A stretch of 58,919 bases of DNA from an uncultured Clostridia bacterium. GTDB lineage: Bacteria; Bacillota; Clostridia; Christensenellales; Pumilibacteraceae. Made by a program: the position numbers and the translations under genes. Below, piece after piece: positions 40,539-49,587 of the stretch; positions within the stretch are counted from its first letter, which is position 1; each line of letters begins with the position of its first letter. The DNA lies in NCBI GenBank assembly GCA_934277845.1, contig CAKQVV010000002.1, positions 1-58,919 of the forward strand. The letters run 5' to 3'. Under the pieces are notes generated by a model. The model made no database searches and was not told the origin of the DNA. It saw nothing but the letters and a program-made list of their open reading frames with translations.

Positions 40539-41780
40539 TTATCTGAACTTTACGTTGACTTCGACAGTAACCGCAAGATTACTAAGAAGGTTTTTCTTGT
40601 TTTTATAGGCATTGTATTCCTTATTTCTGAATCTGTACAGCCTGTCGGTGAAACCGCTGACGTCCGCGTCGAGCCGTTTCATCGCTTTCACCGCGCTTTC
40701 GATATTGCTTTTGATTTTTTCGGCGAACTGTTCTTTCATCCGCTCGCCGAGTTCCTTTTCGCTCACGCCGGCGTATTTATTCAGGTCGCTTAACTTGTAA
40801 CGCTCCTCGAATTTCATCAGCGCGTCGACTTTGACCTTTGCGGTGGGTACGCCGTCGTCGAAGCCGACATCGATATTCACGCGTTTGTCGATCAGCTGGC
40901 AATAGACTTCGCCCGCCTCTATTCCTCCCGCCGTAAAGTTTTTGACCGTCACCAGTCCCTGTGTGTTGTTCTTGTCCGTCCAGTCGTAGCCGCGCGTTTC
41001 CACGGGATCGAACGCTCCCGTTTTCACGCCGTTTTTGTAGATCGCGATGCGGTTTATCTGCTCGATCTCGGCGGTGCCGGACTGTCCCGAGCCGCTCGTT
41101 CCGCCCGAGCCGCTTTGAGAACCCTCGCCCGAACCGCTGCCGCCGAACTCCTGCTCCTTTTCGCCGATTTCGAGAATGGGCATATACGCGCAGTTCGTCA
41201 CCGAAGCCGTGTCGGACAAAAATTTGAGCAGCGTGATCGTCGACATGTGGGTATTGAGCGCGTTGTGCTCGACGAGCGTAGACAAGCCGTTGCTGCTCGC
41301 TTCCGACAGCGCGTTGGACATTTCTATCGCTTTTTTCGCAGGCATGCCGTCTGCAAAAATCAGGTACGCGCCGGGGATAATCTTGCCTGACGAGAGTAAA
41401 TATTTAAGATGCGGCAGCAGGCTTTCGTCGCCGAACGTGTCGCCCACGACCACCACGCCGCACAGTCCCAGTTCCAGTCGTTTGCCCATTTTCAGACTGA
41501 GTTTTTCGAGAGCCGCGCTCACCGAAACTTCTTCCGACTCGATGTCCGTGCGCGTCGTGGATCCGTTCTGACTCTCGGCGGGCATGACTGCGGCGGCGGA
41601 AACGCGGTAGCCGTTTTCGGTCTTGTCCAGCCCCATGACGGTGAGCAGTAATTTGGTTTCGATCTCGGGCATGCTGGTCACGCTCCGCGGCAAAAGCACC
41701 AGTACGATAACGAACAGCGCGATCAGGACTTTATAAACCCTGAGCAGGCGTTCTTTGTTCTTTGGGTTTCTTGCGTCCAT
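40539..41780 (-). CDS. Spore germination protein, GerC-family, without lipobox
   Basis: 413 residues. N-terminal transmembrane segment YKVLIALFVIVLVLLP, then GerAC family domains (LLTVMGLDKTENGYRVSAAA; TLVEHNALNTHMSTITLLKFLS). A flexible Gly/Ser-rich stretch (about residues 210-235) splits the domains. GerC proteins are normally lipoproteins with a Cys after the signal peptide; here no Cys follows the hydrophobic segment, so it is probably held by an uncleaved anchor. Strong RBS GGAG. Overlaps gerB by 50 bp. Part of the spore inner-membrane nutrient receptor. Confidence 0.92.
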   Translation of the reverse strand: MDARNPKNKERLLRVYKVLIALFVIVLVLLPRSVTSMPEIETKLLLTVMGLDKTENGYRVSAAAVMPAESQNGSTTRTDIESEEVSVSAALEKLSLKMGKRLELGLCGVVVVGDTFGDESLLPHLKYLLSSGKIIPGAYLIFADGMPAKKAIEMSNALSEASSNGLSTLVEHNALNTHMSTITLLKFLSDTASVTNCAYMPILEIGEKEQEFGGSGSGEGSQSGSGGTSGSGQSGTAEIEQINRIAIYKNGVKTGAFDPVETRGYDWTDKNNTQGLVTVKNFTAGGIEAGEVYCQLIDKRVNIDVGFDDGVPTAKVKVDALMKFEERYKLSDLNKYAGVSEKELGERMKEQFAEKIKSNIESAVKAMKRLDADVSGFTDRLYRFRNKEYNAYKNKKNLLSNLAVTVEVNVKFR

Positions 41781-42903
41781 CGGATTTCTTCTCCTTTTTT
41801 ACCGGTATTTGCGGATAATTCGGGCGGTACTTAACGAGCGCGGTGACGTACAAAAGAAGCGGCATCGCGAACGCGACCGGGCAGAGCGCGTACTTGACGG
41901 GACCGGTAAAAAACAGGTACGATATGTTTTCGTTTTTCAGCACGAACGCCGACAGAATATACCAGACGGCGGCGCAGATCAGCGACGTGAGATAGTTGTT
42001 GCGCGTGCCCGCGATAAAGCCGAGGTTGCGCGTAAAAAAATAGAAAATCAACGCGAGTTTTATAAAAACGGTAAACAGCCAGATACAGTAAAACATAAGG
42101 TCGAACCGCCCGTTGTCCTGCGCGCCCATGCTGAGTTGCGTCATGTTGCTCACGTTGTTGCCGTAGTCGATGAGCGTGGACACGTTGGCGTAGGTCGAAA
42201 ACAGCGTGACCGAAAACAGCATAACCAACGCGCTCGCCACGAGTTTCGACAGGTATGATTTCCATATAAAGCCGCGGTCTATCCTGATGTTGCCGAGAAA
42301 CATGAGCAAAAACGACACGTCGCCGAACCACATGGGAAACGTGAGCAAGCCTTTTTTCACGGGCGCGAAGCCGTTCTCCATAAACGGCAGGAGATTATCG
42401 AACTCGATATCGCCGAGAAGCAAGCCGCTGAGCACGAGCGTACTGACGACGATGACGGGAGCCATGATTTCCGACGTTCTCCCGATCGAGCGGAGAGAGC
42501 GCAGACCGAACGCGCAAAGCAGTGCCATCAGCGGCAGCAACATTACGAACCAGTTGATGTCGGCGTACATTGTGACGATGAAAAACGTTTTCAATTCGCC
42601 GAGGACGAGCAAGCCTTTGAACGCGACGAACAGCGTGAACACGCCGACTATGACGCGCGAGATCACTTTGCCGAACGCGTCGGCAAGAATGTCGTACATG
42701 GTCTTGTCGGGGTTTCTTCGGGCAAGCATCAGCACAAACGTGAGGTCGATAAACTCGAACGCTATCCACAGCAGCATTACGATATAACTATCCTTGCCCA
42801 CCACGCGCAGCATCAACGCGGGCAGCATGAACATTTTGACCGCAAGCGAAATAAGAAACTGTACCACGACGAACTGCCGCGTCGAGATTTGTTTTCCCGT
42901 CAT
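41731..42903 (-). CDS. Spore germination permease-like protein, GerB family
   Basis: 390 residues, about ten hydrophobic segments of the APC-type fold, starting MTGKQISTRQFVVVQFLISL, with a basic cytoplasmic tail (KKEKKSDGRKKPKEQR). GerB is the germinant-binding membrane subunit. Start at 42903, chosen by the ATGA overlap with gerA and the RBS AAAGGAGG; the frame that extends to 43998 is only an open reading frame antisense-like shadow of gerA. Confidence 0.94.
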   Translation of the reverse strand: MTGKQISTRQFVVVQFLISLAVKMFMLPALMLRVVGKDSYIVMLLWIAFEFIDLTFVLMLARRNPDKTMYDILADAFGKVISRVIVGVFTLFVAFKGLLVLGELKTFFIVTMYADINWFVMLLPLMALLCAFGLRSLRSIGRTSEIMAPVIVVSTLVLSGLLLGDIEFDNLLPFMENGFAPVKKGLLTFPMWFGDVSFLLMFLGNIRIDRGFIWKSYLSKLVASALVMLFSVTLFSTYANVSTLIDYGNNVSNMTQLSMGAQDNGRFDLMFYCIWLFTVFIKLALIFYFFTRNLGFIAGTRNNYLTSLICAAVWYILSAFVLKNENISYLFFTGPVKYALCPVAFAMPLLLYVTALVKYRPNYPQIPVKKEKKSDGRKKPKEQRTPAQGL

Positions 42904-44321
42904 TTTTCCTCCTTTTGCCGGTGCGGATTCACGTTTCCGATCGACCGCGGGCGTTCGTTCATGCGGAGCAGCGACGCCCGGTAGAACGAGTCTTTGAGAT
43001 CGCCCGGTATCAGCGGCGCAAACGGCGCGAGGTACGGCGTGCCGAAACCGCCCAGCGAGCAAAGATACAGCACGAGGTACATTATGCCTACCAGCATGAA
43101 GTACATGCCGCCCAGACCGCCGAGAGCCGTGAACGCGACGCGGAGCAGCGTGAGCGTGCCTTCCTGATTGGGCGCGACGTACAGCGCGATGGAACTGAGC
43201 GCGGTGATCATGACTGCCGGCGAACTTATAATGCCTGCTTTCACCGCCGTATCGCCCAGCACCAGCGCGCCCACTATGCTCATCGCCATGCCCACCGCTC
43301 GCGGCATGCGCACACTCGCTTCCCTTATGACCTCGAACAAGAGAATAACGAACAGTATTTCGAGCAGCGGCGGCAGCGGTATACCGTTGACGGCGGTCAT
43401 GACGGTGATGAGAAACCGCAGCGGAATCACGCTGTAATGGTATTCCTGAAGCGCGACGTACAGTCCCGGCAGCAGCACCGCGAAGAAGATCGACACGAAA
43501 CGCAGGATACGCAAGAACGTCGCGAGCGACGGGCGTTCGTAATAGTCCTCGCTCGACTGGTAGTCCTCGATCGCCATGAACGGCACCGTAATGACCATGG
43601 GCGAGCCGTCGACCACTATCGCCACCCTGCCTTCGAGAAGTTTCGCCGTCACGATGTCCGGCTTTTCGGTCACTCCGGTCTGATGGAATATAGAAAACGG
43701 TCGTTCCTCGAGATACGGTTGGATATAGTGACTGTCGGTCGGCGCATCTATGTCGATTTTTCCCAGTTTTTCCCGGACGGCGTTCACTACCGCGGGAGCG
43801 GCGACATTGCCGAGATACACGATCGCCACCGCCGTCTGCGAAAGCCTGCCTATCGTCATTTTTTCGACTGCGAGCGCGGGAGATTTCAGTCTTCGCTCGA
43901 TAAGCGACAGATTTGTTTTTATATCCTCGATAAAGCCTTCTCGCGGACCGCGCATAACGGTCGAAGTGGGCGGCTCCGCGATCGCGCGCTTGTCCCATTT
44001 ACGTATCGAGCATATCAAAAATCCGTCCACGCCGTCCGCGATCACCGCCGCGTCGCCGGTCAGCAGCGACTTTCCCGCCTCGGCGACATCTCCGGTTATT
44101 TTGCTTTCGGCAATGTACACCACCGATTCGAGCAGCGTTCCGATTGTCGGATTTTTCTCGTCGCAACGCTCAAGCGCCCGCACGATTTGTCCCGCGAGCA
44201 AACTGTCGGTAAGGTCGGGATTGTACAGCATCACCCCGTCGCGGTTTTTGATCCCGAACTTGCGTTTCACTATGATTTCCGGCGTTGCGAAACTCCGGAG
44301 TATGTCGTCCGCTCTTTTCAT
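42900..44321 (-). CDS. Spore germination protein, GerA family
   Basis: 473 residues. Soluble N-terminal domain (about 1-260; GVMLYNPDLTDSLLAGQIVRAL, VAIVYLGNVAAPAVVNAV, FIEDIKTNLSLIERRLKSP, VAIVVDGSPMVITVPFMAIE) then several membrane segments (from SIFFAVLLPGLYVALQEYHY) with EAGVMLPRAVG-like EASVRMPRAVGMAMSIVGAL. Forms the receptor with GerB and GerC; first gene of the gerABC operon. The RBS is weak. Confidence 0.94.
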   Translation of the reverse strand: MKRADDILRSFATPEIIVKRKFGIKNRDGVMLYNPDLTDSLLAGQIVRALERCDEKNPTIGTLLESVVYIAESKITGDVAEAGKSLLTGDAAVIADGVDGFLICSIRKWDKRAIAEPPTSTVMRGPREGFIEDIKTNLSLIERRLKSPALAVEKMTIGRLSQTAVAIVYLGNVAAPAVVNAVREKLGKIDIDAPTDSHYIQPYLEERPFSIFHQTGVTEKPDIVTAKLLEGRVAIVVDGSPMVITVPFMAIEDYQSSEDYYERPSLATFLRILRFVSIFFAVLLPGLYVALQEYHYSVIPLRFLITVMTAVNGIPLPPLLEILFVILLFEVIREASVRMPRAVGMAMSIVGALVLGDTAVKAGIISSPAVMITALSSIALYVAPNQEGTLTLLRVAFTALGGLGGMYFMLVGIMYLVLYLCSLGGFGTPYLAPFAPLIPGDLKDSFYRASLLRMNERPRSIGNVNPHRQKEEK

Positions 44322-44403
44322 ATATACGATTAGGTTGCGCCGCTCCCGCGGTTTTTATAGCAAGATACGAAAATTCAGTCGGCTTTTATCAGGTTTATTA
44401 CTC

Positions 44404-44480
44404 GTTCCATACGGGGAAATTCCACGAAAGAAGGTCATTGCCCTGTAAGTCGGGGCAATGACCTCTTTCTCTGAATGACG
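44404..44480 (-). repeat. Constant-flank/variable-core hairpin repeat, copy F
   Basis: GTTCCATACGGGGAAATTCCACG, a 17-bp stem with one bulge (44426-44443 / 44453-44469), CTCTGAATGACG. Inverted pair with copy G around ATTTAAAATCGAATG. Together they fill most of the 310-bp gap between gerA and the yfbR-like gene. Confidence 0.88.
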
Positions 44481-44539
44481 CGGTAGCCGTTGGGCTGCGC
44501 GTTATTATTTAAAATCGAATGTCAGTTCCCGTTTTTTAC

Positions 44540-44602
44540 CGTCATGCAGAAAAACGAGCGAACACAAAATGCGTCCGCTCGTTTCGTGTAATCCCATACA
44601 TG
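44540..44602 (+). repeat. Constant-flank/variable-core hairpin repeat, copy G (diverged flanks)
   Basis: CGTCATGCAGA, 9-bp stem AAACGAGCG (44552-44560) / CGCTCGTTT (44576-44584), CGTGTAATCCCATAC. One base changed in each flank compared with the others. Located 30 bp after the yfbR-like gene stop; possible terminator. Confidence 0.8.
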
Positions 44603-44631
44603 GAACTAAGAATTTATCCTTATTATATTGT

Positions 44632-45213
44632 TCAGTCGGTCACGGAAAGTTCGTCGAGAGAAAGTTTGTAGGCTTCGACGAAAGTGTCGAGAAAATACTC
44701 GACGGATTTCGACCCGAATCCTTTCAGTTCGCGATAAATCGACTCGCTCGCCTTTTTGAACTCTGCGTTGCGCGTCGCGATCTCTTCCACGCATTGTATA
44801 TATGCGGTGAGTTTGTCGGCGTATTTTACGAGTTTCTTTTCCTCGCCGCCAGGCTGCACGAGCGCGGCAAAATCGCCCGCAAGATCATCGGGCAAAGTCC
44901 CTAAAATTCTGTCCTCGGCGACCTTTTCCACCTTTTTATAGGCGGCGTTAATCTCGGGCGAAAAGTACTTGATGGGCGTGGGCATGTCGCCCGTGATGAC
45001 TTCGCCGGCTTCGTGATAGGCGGCGATCATGCCGATTTTATAAGTATCGAACGTACCGCCGAAGTACTTGTTTTCTATCACCGCGAGGGCGTGCGCCACC
45101 CACGTCGCGAACAGGCTGTGTTCGGCGACGTTCTCTTTCGTGGTGCAGCGCATCAGTCCCCATCGGTCGATATATTTCATTCTTGACAGAAATGCGAAAA
45201 AGCGCGATGTCAT
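44632..45213 (-). CDS. yfbR: YfbR-like HD-domain 5'-nucleotidase
   Basis: 193 residues from ATG 45213 (GGAGAA 3-8 nt upstream). Closely follows E. coli YfbR along its length: FFAFLSRMKYIDRWGLMR, ENVAEHSLFATWVAHAL, TGDMPTPIKYFSPEI and a final SLDELS. YfbR removes phosphate from deoxynucleoside 5'-monophosphates. In the metal-binding HD pair the Asp is replaced: AYHEAGEV (H67, E68) instead of YHDASEV. Glu can still bind metal, so activity may be kept. Downstream of tkt by 59 bp. Confidence 0.92.
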   Translation of the reverse strand: MTSRFFAFLSRMKYIDRWGLMRCTTKENVAEHSLFATWVAHALAVIENKYFGGTFDTYKIGMIAAYHEAGEVITGDMPTPIKYFSPEINAAYKKVEKVAEDRILGTLPDDLAGDFAALVQPGGEEKKLVKYADKLTAYIQCVEEIATRNAEFKKASESIYRELKGFGSKSVEYFLDTFVEAYKLSLDELSVTD

Positions 45214-45272
45214 GATTTCTCCGTGACGCAAGCGGGAAAGCGGTAAACGCCGCTTCCCCCGGGGCTGCGTTA

Positions 45273-47249
45273 TTATTTTTTGAGTACGGACTTGGCTACG
45301 GCGGTGACGTTGTCGGCGGTGAAACCGAAATGTTTCATAAGCACCGAAGCCGGAGCGGACGCGCCGAACGTGTCGATGCCCACTACCGCGCCGTCAAGAC
45401 CGACATACTTGTACCAGGTCGAAGTGCAACCCGCTTCCACCGCCACTCTCGCGCGGACAAACGACGGCAGAACGGTTTCGCGATAACTGTCCGACTGCTC
45501 GTCGAAGAGTTCGCAGCAAGGCATGGATACCACGCGGACTTTGACTCCTTCCGCCTCGAGTTTGTCTTTTGCCTCGAGCGTGACGCCGAGTTCGCTGCCG
45601 GTAGCGATAAGGATAAGGTCGGGTACGCCCGCGCAATCGGATGCGACATAGCCGCCTTTGAGCGCGTCCTTGCCGCTCTTGTCTAACTGGACAAGGTTCT
45701 GGCGGGAAAGCACGATCGAAGTCGGGCATTTCGAGGAAAGCGCGCTGACGTAAGCGGCGACGGTTTCGCGGTAGTCCGCCGGACGGAACACGTGCATGTT
45801 GGGCATTGTACGGAGCGCGGCGAGCTGTTCGACAGGCTCGTGCGTGGGACCGTCCTCGCCCACGCCGATACTGTCGTGAGTAAGGATATACATTACCGGC
45901 AGTTTCATGAGCGCGCTCATGCGCATGGCGTTCTTCATATAATCGGAGAACACGAAGAAGGTCGAGCAATAGGTCTGCAAGCCGCCGTGGAGTTGCATGC
46001 CGTTGGAGATCGCGCTCATCGCGTGTTCGCGGATACCGAAGTGCATGTTTCTTCCCGCACGGTCTGCCGCGGAATAATCGCCCGCGCCTTTCATATATGT
46101 CTTGGTGGACGGAGCAAGATCCGCCGCGCCGCCGACGATATACGGGATCTTCGCCGCGATCGCGTTAAGAACTTTGCCGCCCGACACGCGGGTTGCCTCG
46201 GGTTTTTCGGCTGCGGTCCACAGTACTTCGTCGTGGATAAAGTCGGGCATTTCGCGCTTGACCACCGCTTCGAACGCGCGGTAATCCTCGGGATACTTCT
46301 CTTTGTAAGCCTTGACGACGCGTTTCCATTTTCTCTCGTAGCCGGAGAAACGACGCTGACGGCTGGCGATATGGCGATAGACTTCCTCGGGCACGGTGAA
46401 CGGCGGGTAATCGTAACCCATGTCCTTTTTCATTTTTTCGGTGACTTCGGTGCCGAGCGGCGCGCCGTGGCTGTCCGCGCTGCCCGCTTTCGCCGAGCCG
46501 TGACCGATGACGGTGTTGATGATGATGAGCGACGGTTTGGTCGTTTCTTTCTTCGCGCGCCTGATCGCCTTGTTGATGACGTCTATGTCGTCGCCGTCGG
46601 TAACCTTGATTACCTGCCAGCCCTGCGCCTCGTGACGCTTGCCCACGTTCTCGGTGAACGCCGCGTCGGTGTCGCCCTCGATCGTGATATGGTTGCTGTC
46701 GTAAAGCACGATGAGTTTGCCGAGTTTCCAGGTGCCGGCGAGCGAAGCCGCTTCGCTCTCGATGCCTTCCATCATGCAACCGTCGCCGCAAAGCGCGTAG
46801 GTATAATGGTCGACGAGTTTAAAGTCGGGCTTGTTAAAGCGCGCCGCCAGCATGGTCTCGGCTACCGCGAAACCCACCGCGTTGGCGATGCCCTGTCCCA
46901 AAGGACCGGTCGAGGTTTCCACGCCCGGGGTATGCCCGACCTCCGGATGTCCCGGAGTGCGCGAACCGAACTGGCGGAAGTTTTTAAGATCCTCTATCGT
47001 CACGCCGTAACCGAAAAGGTGCAACAGCGTGTACAAAAGCGCGGATCCGTGTCCTGCGCTGAGGACAAAGCGGTCGCGGTTGAAAAAGGACGGGTTCTTC
47101 GGGTTGTGGACGAGGTTGTCCGCAAACAGCGTGTATCCTATCGCCGCGCAACCGAGCGGAAGCCCCGGGTGTCCGCTGTTAGCCTTGTCGATCGCCTCTG
47201 CGGATAATACGCGGATCGCGTCGACCGTCAACTGTTGAATGTCGTTCAT
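45273..47249 (-). CDS. tkt: Transketolase
   Basis: 658 residues from ATG 47249 with GGAGA upstream. Thiamine-diphosphate motif GDGCMMEGIESEAASLAGTWKLGKLIVLYDSN, N-terminal ANSGHPGLPLG, and the pyrimidine domain GVGEDGPTHEPVEQLAALR. Moves two-carbon units in the pentose phosphate pathway; supplies erythrose 4-phosphate, a precursor of the shikimate route encoded downstream in this window. Full-length single-chain type. Confidence 0.98.
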   Translation of the reverse strand: MNDIQQLTVDAIRVLSAEAIDKANSGHPGLPLGCAAIGYTLFADNLVHNPKNPSFFNRDRFVLSAGHGSALLYTLLHLFGYGVTIEDLKNFRQFGSRTPGHPEVGHTPGVETSTGPLGQGIANAVGFAVAETMLAARFNKPDFKLVDHYTYALCGDGCMMEGIESEAASLAGTWKLGKLIVLYDSNHITIEGDTDAAFTENVGKRHEAQGWQVIKVTDGDDIDVINKAIRRAKKETTKPSLIIINTVIGHGSAKAGSADSHGAPLGTEVTEKMKKDMGYDYPPFTVPEEVYRHIASRQRRFSGYERKWKRVVKAYKEKYPEDYRAFEAVVKREMPDFIHDEVLWTAAEKPEATRVSGGKVLNAIAAKIPYIVGGAADLAPSTKTYMKGAGDYSAADRAGRNMHFGIREHAMSAISNGMQLHGGLQTYCSTFFVFSDYMKNAMRMSALMKLPVMYILTHDSIGVGEDGPTHEPVEQLAALRTMPNMHVFRPADYRETVAAYVSALSSKCPTSIVLSRQNLVQLDKSGKDALKGGYVASDCAGVPDLILIATGSELGVTLEAKDKLEAEGVKVRVVSMPCCELFDEQSDSYRETVLPSFVRARVAVEAGCTSTWYKYVGLDGAVVGIDTFGASAPASVLMKHFGFTADNVTAVAKSVLKK

Positions 47250-47423
47250 GTGTTCTCTCCTTCTTTTTTCATAGCCGCTTCCCTCGCGACCTTGTTTTAC
47301 CGTAAAGTTGTACACGATTTGTTAAACTCACGTGTACCTTTTAATTTTATAACTTTTGTCCCCGTTTTGTCAAGGAAAAGGGACTATGCGGATGCTATAT
47401 TATAAATGACGGTGAATTATAAA

Positions 47424-47480
47424 GATTATTATCCGCTCCATGCGGGGGATTCCACGCGCGGAAACGCGCTCTGAATGACG
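47424..47480 (-). repeat. Constant-flank repeat with short core, copy H
   Basis: GATTATTATCCGCTCCATGCGGGGGATTCCACG, minimal 5-bp hairpin GCGCG-GAAA-CGCGC (47456-47469), CTGAATGACG. Pairs with copy I across TTTAAAATCGAACG. Confidence 0.85.
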
Positions 47481-47560
47481 TTATAGCAGTTTTGCTTCAC
47501 GTTATAATTTAAATGCTTCACTTATAATTTAAAATCGAACGCGCAGTTTTCGGGCTACCT

Positions 47561-47627
47561 CGTCATTCAGAGGAGTAAGGCATTGCCTCGATGCCCAAGA
47601 GGCTATGCCTCACGACGTGGAATCCCC
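47561..47627 (+). repeat. Constant-flank/variable-core hairpin repeat, copy I
   Basis: CGTCATTCAGAG, stem AGGCATTGCCTC (47578-47589) / GAGGCTATGCCT (47599-47610) with one mismatch, CGTGGAATCCCC. It lies in the 487-bp gap between tkt and the large lipoprotein gene; apart from copies H, I and the terminator the gap shows nothing else. Confidence 0.85.
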
Positions 47628-47663
47628 CTGTCGGAACAGGTAATTTACCTCTATAAAACCATA

Positions 47664-47705
47664 TAAAAAACCGGGCTGCCCGAAAATAAGCAGTCCGGTT
47701 TTTAT
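47664..47705. terminator. Terminator of the large lipoprotein gene
   Basis: AAAAACCGGGCTGC (47666-47679) / GCAGTCCGGTTTTT (47690-47703), 14-bp stem with one G-T pair, 10-nt loop; T-runs on both strands. Confidence 0.88.
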
Positions 47706-47736
47706 AAGTCCGGGTTAGATGAGTAACCTTCTGTGT

Positions 47737-49470
47737 TTAAGCCTGCGCAGACGGTGCTTCGTAGACCGAAAGTCCGAGCGTCAAAGACGAGCCGAAGTTG
47801 TCGGTAAGAGTGAGTTTGATAGTCTTTGTCGCGTTGACGTAGAATTTGTTTTCGCCGCCGAACGCATCAGTTCCCGTTTCTTCCGTCCAGCCTGCCGCAA
47901 CGAGTTTTGCCTTGTATGCGGTCACTTCGTCGGCGGTGTAACCGGTAATATCGGTAGAATACTCGCCGAACATATCCTGGAACTTCGTGAATTTGCCTTT
48001 TGCGGTCTCGAAGAACGGAATATCTTTATCGATGTCCGCGTCAAAGCCGAAGATTCCGCCGTAAGTAAACTCGTCGCTGATGTCCGACCACTTCGTCACG
48101 CTGTATTCGACGTAATCGGTAGCAAGGTTATAACCGAGTTCCGCGGTGCCGAAATCGGACAACGTAACGGTAATCGTATTGAGATTGCTGCTCATAAAGA
48201 CGGGTGCCTTGTAGGTATAAGTTACGGTAAACGGATTTTCGTTGATGGTGAACACGATATCCGAGGACATGGACATAAGTTCGAACATGCCGTCGGGAAT
48301 AAGGTCGCCGATTGCGTATTCGCCGGGGATAAGCGCGTACTTGTTGTCGTCGATCTGACGGAACACGTCGACGCTGAAACCGCCTTTCGTGAGTTTCATG
48401 CCGGCAAGAGTTTCGCCTTCCCATTCGTTGCCGTTGCCTTTCAGAATCTTTTTGCCGTCCTTATCTTCGGTAAGGTCGACTTCGACGAGGTTCCCGGATT
48501 TGGGATCGTTAAGATATCCGAACGCCGCGGCGGAACTTATCGCCCATGCGCATTCGGGCGTCACGACGCCGTGCATAACGGCTTCTTCGCCGTTTTTGTA
48601 TGCCGCGCTGTACTTGACGAAACTGAAGTTGTTCGCCGCCATTTTGTCGAGCGCGGTTTTAAGCAACGCCTTGTCGCCTTTTGCCGGGCACGGATACTCG
48701 GGAACGTTAATCGCGTCTTTCGTCACGAGATTGCCGGTGTACTTGTAGGTATAATTGTATGTCTTTCTGCCGGATTTTTTGTTAAGCGCCTCTGCGGTGA
48801 ACTCGATCGCGACGGGCTTGAACTCGTCGTCGAGTTTGACGGTGATGTCGCGCGCCTCTTCCTCCAACGTGGCAAACATGGAATCGAGCGCGGTGCCGAA
48901 CGTTATCGCGCCGACTTCGACTTTTGCGTTGATCGTGACTTCCTTGTCGTTCTGCGTCATATCGGCAGTAGTTACGAATGTAAACGGATTGACGTAGGTC
49001 TTGGAAAATTCGCGGGGACTCGTGGTATTATCGGCGTTCTTGAACTGTACTTCGGTTTCGATCAGCGTGTTTGCCTTGTCAACCTTTTTGGTGCTGACGT
49101 TGCCCGCTTCGTTCTTGAAGTACTGTCCTACCACGCGGGTGTTCTCGTCATACCTGGTGGCGATATAGTACTCGTCGGATGAAATGTATGCGTCGGTTTC
49201 GGTAGTGGTTTCGCTCGCCACCGAAGAATCCTCGACGTTTACCGCTTTCGCGTAAAGCGTCGCGTCGACTGCCAGCGCGCCCTGAAGCGTCGCAAGGACC
49301 TCGTCCGCGTCGTAAGTCGCCGCAGGTGCCGGCGCCGGCGCAGGTGCAGGCTCGGGCGTAGGCTCAGTCCCCCCCCCGCCGTTATCGGTCGTTTCGCCGC
49401 ATGCCGCGAGTGCGGTAAAGCTCAACGCAAGTGCCAGTATAACCGTTACGAAAAGATTTCTTTTTTTCAT
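47737..49470 (-). CDS. Large predicted lipoprotein with proline-rich linker and G9 tract
   Basis: 577 residues. Signal peptide MKKRNLFVTVILALALSFTA with lipobox LAAC (Cys24), then TTDNGGGGTEP and a Pro-Ala repeat linker (EPAPAPAPAP), then about 525 residues of beta-rich sequence with Thr/Tyr/Asp abundance (TYNYTYKYTGNLV, FTVTYTYKAPVF) that I do not recognise. Probably an outer-face membrane-anchored protein. A run of nine G residues in the coding strand (49369-49377) encodes part of the Gly stretch and could slip, switching the frame off. Single-gene unit with its own promoter (49503-49531) and terminator; RBS GGAGA. Confidence 0.85.
   Translation of the reverse strand: MKKRNLFVTVILALALSFTALAACGETTDNGGGGTEPTPEPAPAPAPAPAATYDADEVLATLQGALAVDATLYAKAVNVEDSSVASETTTETDAYISSDEYYIATRYDENTRVVGQYFKNEAGNVSTKKVDKANTLIETEVQFKNADNTTSPREFSKTYVNPFTFVTTADMTQNDKEVTINAKVEVGAITFGTALDSMFATLEEEARDITVKLDDEFKPVAIEFTAEALNKKSGRKTYNYTYKYTGNLVTKDAINVPEYPCPAKGDKALLKTALDKMAANNFSFVKYSAAYKNGEEAVMHGVVTPECAWAISSAAAFGYLNDPKSGNLVEVDLTEDKDGKKILKGNGNEWEGETLAGMKLTKGGFSVDVFRQIDDNKYALIPGEYAIGDLIPDGMFELMSMSSDIVFTINENPFTVTYTYKAPVFMSSNLNTITVTLSDFGTAELGYNLATDYVEYSVTKWSDISDEFTYGGIFGFDADIDKDIPFFETAKGKFTKFQDMFGEYSTDITGYTADEVTAYKAKLVAAGWTEETGTDAFGGENKFYVNATKTIKLTLTDNFGSSLTLGLSVYEAPSAQA
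49369..49377 (-). other. G9 homopolymer tract in coding sequence
   Basis: Nine C on the plus strand, nine G in the coding strand, as three GGG codons (Gly32-34) eight residues after the lipidated Cys. Homopolymers of this length are prone to slipped-strand mutation and are a hallmark of contingency loci; a sequencing or assembly length error is the other possibility. Confidence 0.7.
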
Positions 49471-49502
49471 TGGTTTGCTTTCTCCTTATAAAATATGACC
49501 GT

Positions 49503-49531
49503 ATTCTAATACTTTATTTTGGTAAAGTCAA
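49503..49531 (-). promoter_or_regulatory. Promoter of the large lipoprotein gene
   Basis: Minus strand TTGACT (49526-49531), 17-bp spacer, TAGAAT (49503-49508). Confidence 0.7.
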
Positions 49532-49587
49532 GTGTTTTCGCCGATATTTCTCAAAAAAATATTTTTATATAATTTCAGTTGATTTTT

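Noticed and set aside
41731..43998. A 755-residue open frame that would fuse a long N-terminal extension to the GerB-like permease
   Set aside because: Upstream of 42903 it is Arg/His-rich out-of-frame reading of gerA; GerB has its own RBS and an ATGA overlap start at 42903.
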